From: Pseudoclavibacter sp. Marseille-Q3772
GTDB taxonomy: Bacteria; Actinomycetota; Actinomycetes; Actinomycetales; Microbacteriaceae
DNA length: 64,000 bases
NCBI RefSeq assembly: GCF_916618895.1
Contig: NZ_OU745391.1
Location: forward strand, 1 to 64,000
Reading direction: 5' to 3'
Below the pieces are notes generated by a model. It was not told the origin of the DNA. It saw nothing but the letters and a program-made list of their open reading frames with translations, and searched no databases. Numbering within the stretch: position 1 is the first letter of the stretch; each line of letters opens with the position of its first letter. This document shows positions 62,010 through 64,000 of this stretch, one piece after another. A program made the position numbers and the translations under genes.

Positions 62010-63199
62010 GCATTCGCATCCGACGACTCATTTGACGCACTGTGCCCCGGCTCATTCAGCTCGGGCGCAGTGGTCGTTTTCGGTGCGTGCTCGATCGGTT
62101 GTGGGGATGTGAGCGGTTTCGCGGTTGCGTCGATATCAGCGAGTTTTCGTGCTGTCGGGTACAGGCGCGTATCGATCGAGCCGATGAGTTTGTTGTAGGC
62201 GTCTACGGAGGTACCGAGTTTCTTACCGAGATTGTTGAGGTGTTCGCCCACCGTCGCGAACCGTCGATACAGCTCGTTGGAGAGCTGCAGCACTTCGGCA
62301 GCGGACTCACTCACCCGCTCCTGCTGCCATGCCGAGGCCACCGAGCGCAGCACCGTCCACAGGGTGACCGGGGACGCGATTGCCACACCGCGTTCGAATG
62401 CGTAGTCGAGTAGTGATGTATCGGTGTTCAACGCTGTGGACACTGCGGCTTCGCTTGGGATGTACGCGATGACGAAGCGTGCCGACCCGGGAACGGAACT
62501 CGCATAGTCACGCGATTGCAGTGCATCCACATGTTTTCGAACTGCCTTGGCGTGCTCGCTCAAAAGCGATGCGCGCCTTGCCGAGGCTTCTTCAGTGGTG
62601 CCGGTGATTCGCATGGCATCGAGAAAGTACGACATTGGCGCTTTCGCATCGAGGATGAGGTGGTGTTCTCCCGGTAGGTGCACGATCGCATCGGGGCGCT
62701 GCTGGGAGCCGCTGGTGTCGGTCACGGTGACCTGCGTGTCGAAATCGACGTGGTCGACCATTCCCGCGGATTCCAGCAGGTTGCGCAGTTGCGCTTCACC
62801 CCAGTTACCGCGCGTGGTGTTCGCCCGCATTGCCGAGGCAAGCTGGGCGGTGGCATCGCGCAGTTCACGGTCGGATGCGGCCTGGATGCGGAGCTGTTCC
62901 GAGAGGCGTCCGTGCAATTCGTGGCGTTCTTGCTCGAGCGTGGCAACGGTGTTGCGCATAGTGGTCAGCTCACTGCGCATCGGCTGTAGCTCGCGCAAGA
63001 GTTGGGCTTGGGACTGTTGTTGTCGTTGCTGTGATTGTTCTGACAGTGCGGAATTTGCACGCAGTTCTGCCAGGCGCCCCTCAGCGACCGCCGCGCGAGC
63101 GTTGGCATCGGCCGTACGAGCACGTGCGAATAGGGCACCGAGGACAATGCCGATCGCGGCGCCGAGTGCGAAAGCGAGTATTACCCACAAGTTCTCCAT
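62006..63199 (-). CDS. rmuC: DNA recombination protein RmuC-like
   Basis: A 397-residue protein: N-terminal membrane helix (VILAFALGAAIGIVLGALFA), a long coiled coil (about 30-125, Gln/Glu/Arg-rich), then the RmuC nuclease-like domain with TRGNWGEAQLRNLLESAGM, RPDAIVHLPGEHHLILDAKA (D-x-K motif), FVIAYIPSEAAVSTAL and ASPVTLWTVLRSVASAWQQE. RmuC limits inversions at short repeats. Start chosen at MENLWVILAF; the frame continues upstream without a stop for another 163 codons into pseudogene debris (see 63200-63803). The C-terminus is Thr/Pro/Ser-rich. Confidence 0.9.
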   Translation of the reverse strand: MENLWVILAFALGAAIGIVLGALFARARTADANARAAVAEGRLAELRANSALSEQSQQRQQQSQAQLLRELQPMRSELTTMRNTVATLEQERHELHGRLSEQLRIQAASDRELRDATAQLASAMRANTTRGNWGEAQLRNLLESAGMVDHVDFDTQVTVTDTSGSQQRPDAIVHLPGEHHLILDAKAPMSYFLDAMRITGTTEEASARRASLLSEHAKAVRKHVDALQSRDYASSVPGSARFVIAYIPSEAAVSTALNTDTSLLDYAFERGVAIASPVTLWTVLRSVASAWQQERVSESAAEVLQLSNELYRRFATVGEHLNNLGKKLGTSVDAYNKLIGSIDTRLYPTARKLADIDATAKPLTSPQPIEHAPKTTTAPELNEPGHSASNESSDANA

Positions 63200-63607
63200 G
63201 AGCTCATGTTCGCATGACCCTCCGACATCGAATGGTGTCGGAGGGATGCTGCGGGCGAGCGGGTACTGGTTTGTCGCGGTGCCGTTCCACCTGCCAGTGT
63301 CAGCGAAGGTGGCGACCATCCGGGCGAACAACTCCGGGTTCTGCGCGCTCCACGGGTGGATCATCCGCGGCGCGTATCCGTCATACGCCACGCCGGAAAT
63401 ACACAGCCACCGCACGAGTTCAGGGTGGCGGCTGGCGAGGTGGAGCGCGGTGAAGCCGCCCGTCGATAGGCCAACGACATGTGCTTTGCCGTCATGTGCC
63501 TCGTTGCGAGTAAGTTCGGCGATGTCGTCAGCGGCTGCGGGTAAGCCTGGCCAATCTTCATTCGCAGCCCGGTCGCCGTACCCGGGAAGATCGGGCATCA
63601 ATAGGTG
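63200..63607 (-). pseudogene. Internal fragment of an alpha/beta hydrolase
   Basis: The frame reads LLMPDLPGYGDRAANEDWPG, then the nucleophile elbow AHVVGLSTGGFTALHLASRH (G-x-S-x-G), then CISGVAYDGYAPRMIHPW. These are the middle part of an alpha/beta hydrolase; the N-terminal HG oxyanion segment and the C-terminal catalytic His part are missing. It is joined in frame to a PadR fragment upstream and runs without a stop into rmuC. Probably formed by deletion; inferred non-functional. Confidence 0.7.
63218..63245. terminator. Hairpin upstream of rmuC
   Basis: CCCTCCGACA (63218-63227) and TGTCGGAGGG (63236-63245) form a perfect 10-bp stem around 8 nt. It lies 19-46 nt before the chosen rmuC start and may end transcription of the broken upstream genes. 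Confidence 0.5.
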
Positions 63608-63803
63608 GCGGTCGGGTTTCCCGGTCTGGGGGATGGTTTCGGTTTCGATTGCCCCGTCGTCGGCGAGCCGTGCGAGTGCGCGGTACACCTGTGAGCGATC
63701 GACGTGCCAGAAATGTACGATCGATCGATCGTGCGAGATCGTAACCGCTCATCGGTTGGATATTGAGGAGTCCGAGTAGGGCGTGTTTCAGTTCCACACC
63801 CAT
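63608..63803 (-). pseudogene. PadR-family regulator fragment, frameshifted at a CGAT repeat
   Basis: From an ATG at 63803 the frame reads MGVELKHALLGLLNIQPMSG and GYDLARSIDR, the start of a PadR winged helix, then goes off frame. The continuation is in another frame: VHFWHVDRSQVYRALARLAD and DGAIETETIPQTGKPDR. The shift is at a (CGAT)3-like tract near 63716-63729; two more 4-nt units would give GYDLARSIDRSIVHFW, which has the family's normal spacing. The coding sequence then jumps at GKPDR into hydrolase sequence, so the C-terminal half of PadR is missing. Non-functional as it stands. Confidence 0.75.
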
Positions 63804-63866
63804 AGTGCAATCTTGTGACTCCTGATGTTTTTGAAGCCGAGAATTCAGCTACACTGGCTAAAGTTG

Positions 63867-63883
63867 TATAGTTAACCCCCCCC
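63867..63883 (+). promoter_or_regulatory. Possible promoter with poly-C tract at start site
   Basis: TATAGT (63867-63872) matches a -10 box at five of six positions; the -35 is poor. A run of eight C (63876-63883) lies where transcription would begin, upstream of the flavoprotein gene. Length changes in the tract could alter initiation. Confidence 0.4.
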
Positions 63884-63942
63884 GACGTGTCCACTTTCCG
63901 GGGTTCAGGCCCTACCCGCCTTCCATACATAAGGGATGAGCA

Positions 63943-64000
63943 ATGCAATCAGACGTCATCATTATCGGCGGTGGCTTTGCCGGCACCGCCGCTGCCATCA
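63943..64000 (+). CDS. N-terminus of an FAD/NAD-binding oxidoreductase (runs off window)
   Basis: Only the first 19 residues are visible: MQSDVIIIGGGFAGTAAAI, a dinucleotide-binding GxGxxG Rossmann motif of FAD-dependent oxidoreductases. AAGGG lies before the ATG. It is divergent from the broken padR gene, which may once have controlled it. The specific enzyme cannot be told. Confidence 0.75.
   Translation, partial: MQSDVIIIGGGFAGTAAAI

Overview
The window is a 64 kb piece of an actinobacterial chromosome with fairly high GC. It is most likely Micrococcales, family Microbacteriaceae; the genus is not determinable by eye. The evidence is mycothiol metabolism (mca), a short-chain cis-prenyltransferase next to a hemolysin-III gene, small actinobacterial families (DUF501, DUF4307, DUF4245), frequent GTG/TTG starts and many 1-4 nt gene overlaps. 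Several blocks match the gene order known from Mycobacterium tuberculosis: tRNA-Gln/glmU/prs, rplY/pth, mfd/mazG/eno/divIC/DUF501, greA/DUF4307/mca/small membrane protein, hlyIII/cis-prenyltransferase, and phoH2/fumC/DUF4245/xseBA/ispH/fba/glpX. Accessory islands are slotted between these blocks.

Layout. 1-4112: four reverse-strand genes for extremely acidic proteins; three of them carry 'DxDGDGxxD' calcium-loop-like repeats and none shows a signal peptide. A divergent ECF sigma factor gene sits beside them. Each of the four genes has its own upstream element GGAAC-N18-ATCYAAT (the fourth is slightly degenerate), so this looks like a compact, self-contained ECF regulon. 4109-6486: a coupled MarR/ABC-F pair. 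6630-9223: tRNA-Gln, glmU, prs. 9306-14785: metE, metF, an ankyrin protein and gnd on the reverse strand. 14932-21267: a membrane protein, rplY, pth, dtd, mfd. 21273-25576: a PucR-type regulator, a divergent LysA-like PLP enzyme and a GltS transporter. 25687-27679: a three-gene type VII secretion substrate operon without secretion machinery. 28306-36092: mazG, a flavodoxin, a PIG-L-like protein with a damaged metal site, hisS, eno, divIC, DUF501, ndh. 36152-37969: an unusual tRNA with a Leu anticodon, then a hipBA locus whose hipA is frameshifted. 38228-43664: lemA, AI-2E-type transporter, threonine deaminase, greA, DUF4307, mca. 43792-49887: an APC permease, a glutamine-synthetase-like ligase, a FluG-type amidohydrolase, an M20 amidohydrolase and an RpiR regulator. 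49922-62009: housekeeping genes. 62006-63803: rmuC preceded by the fused wreckage of a PadR regulator and an alpha/beta hydrolase. The window ends inside a flavoprotein gene.

How the genes work together. Central carbon metabolism (gnd, eno, fba, glpX, fumC), methionine supply (metF makes 5-methyl-THF for metE), precursor synthesis (glmU for UDP-GlcNAc, prs for PRPP, ispH for isoprenoids), translation quality control (pth, dtd, hisS, rplY) and DNA repair (mfd, xseAB, rmuC) form the core. The most novel-looking system is the ECF sigma/Asp-rich repeat protein regulon at the start of the window. Next are the GS-like/FluG-like amide module and the LysA-like/GltS module. No CRISPR array, rRNA, intact insertion sequence or prophage was recognised.
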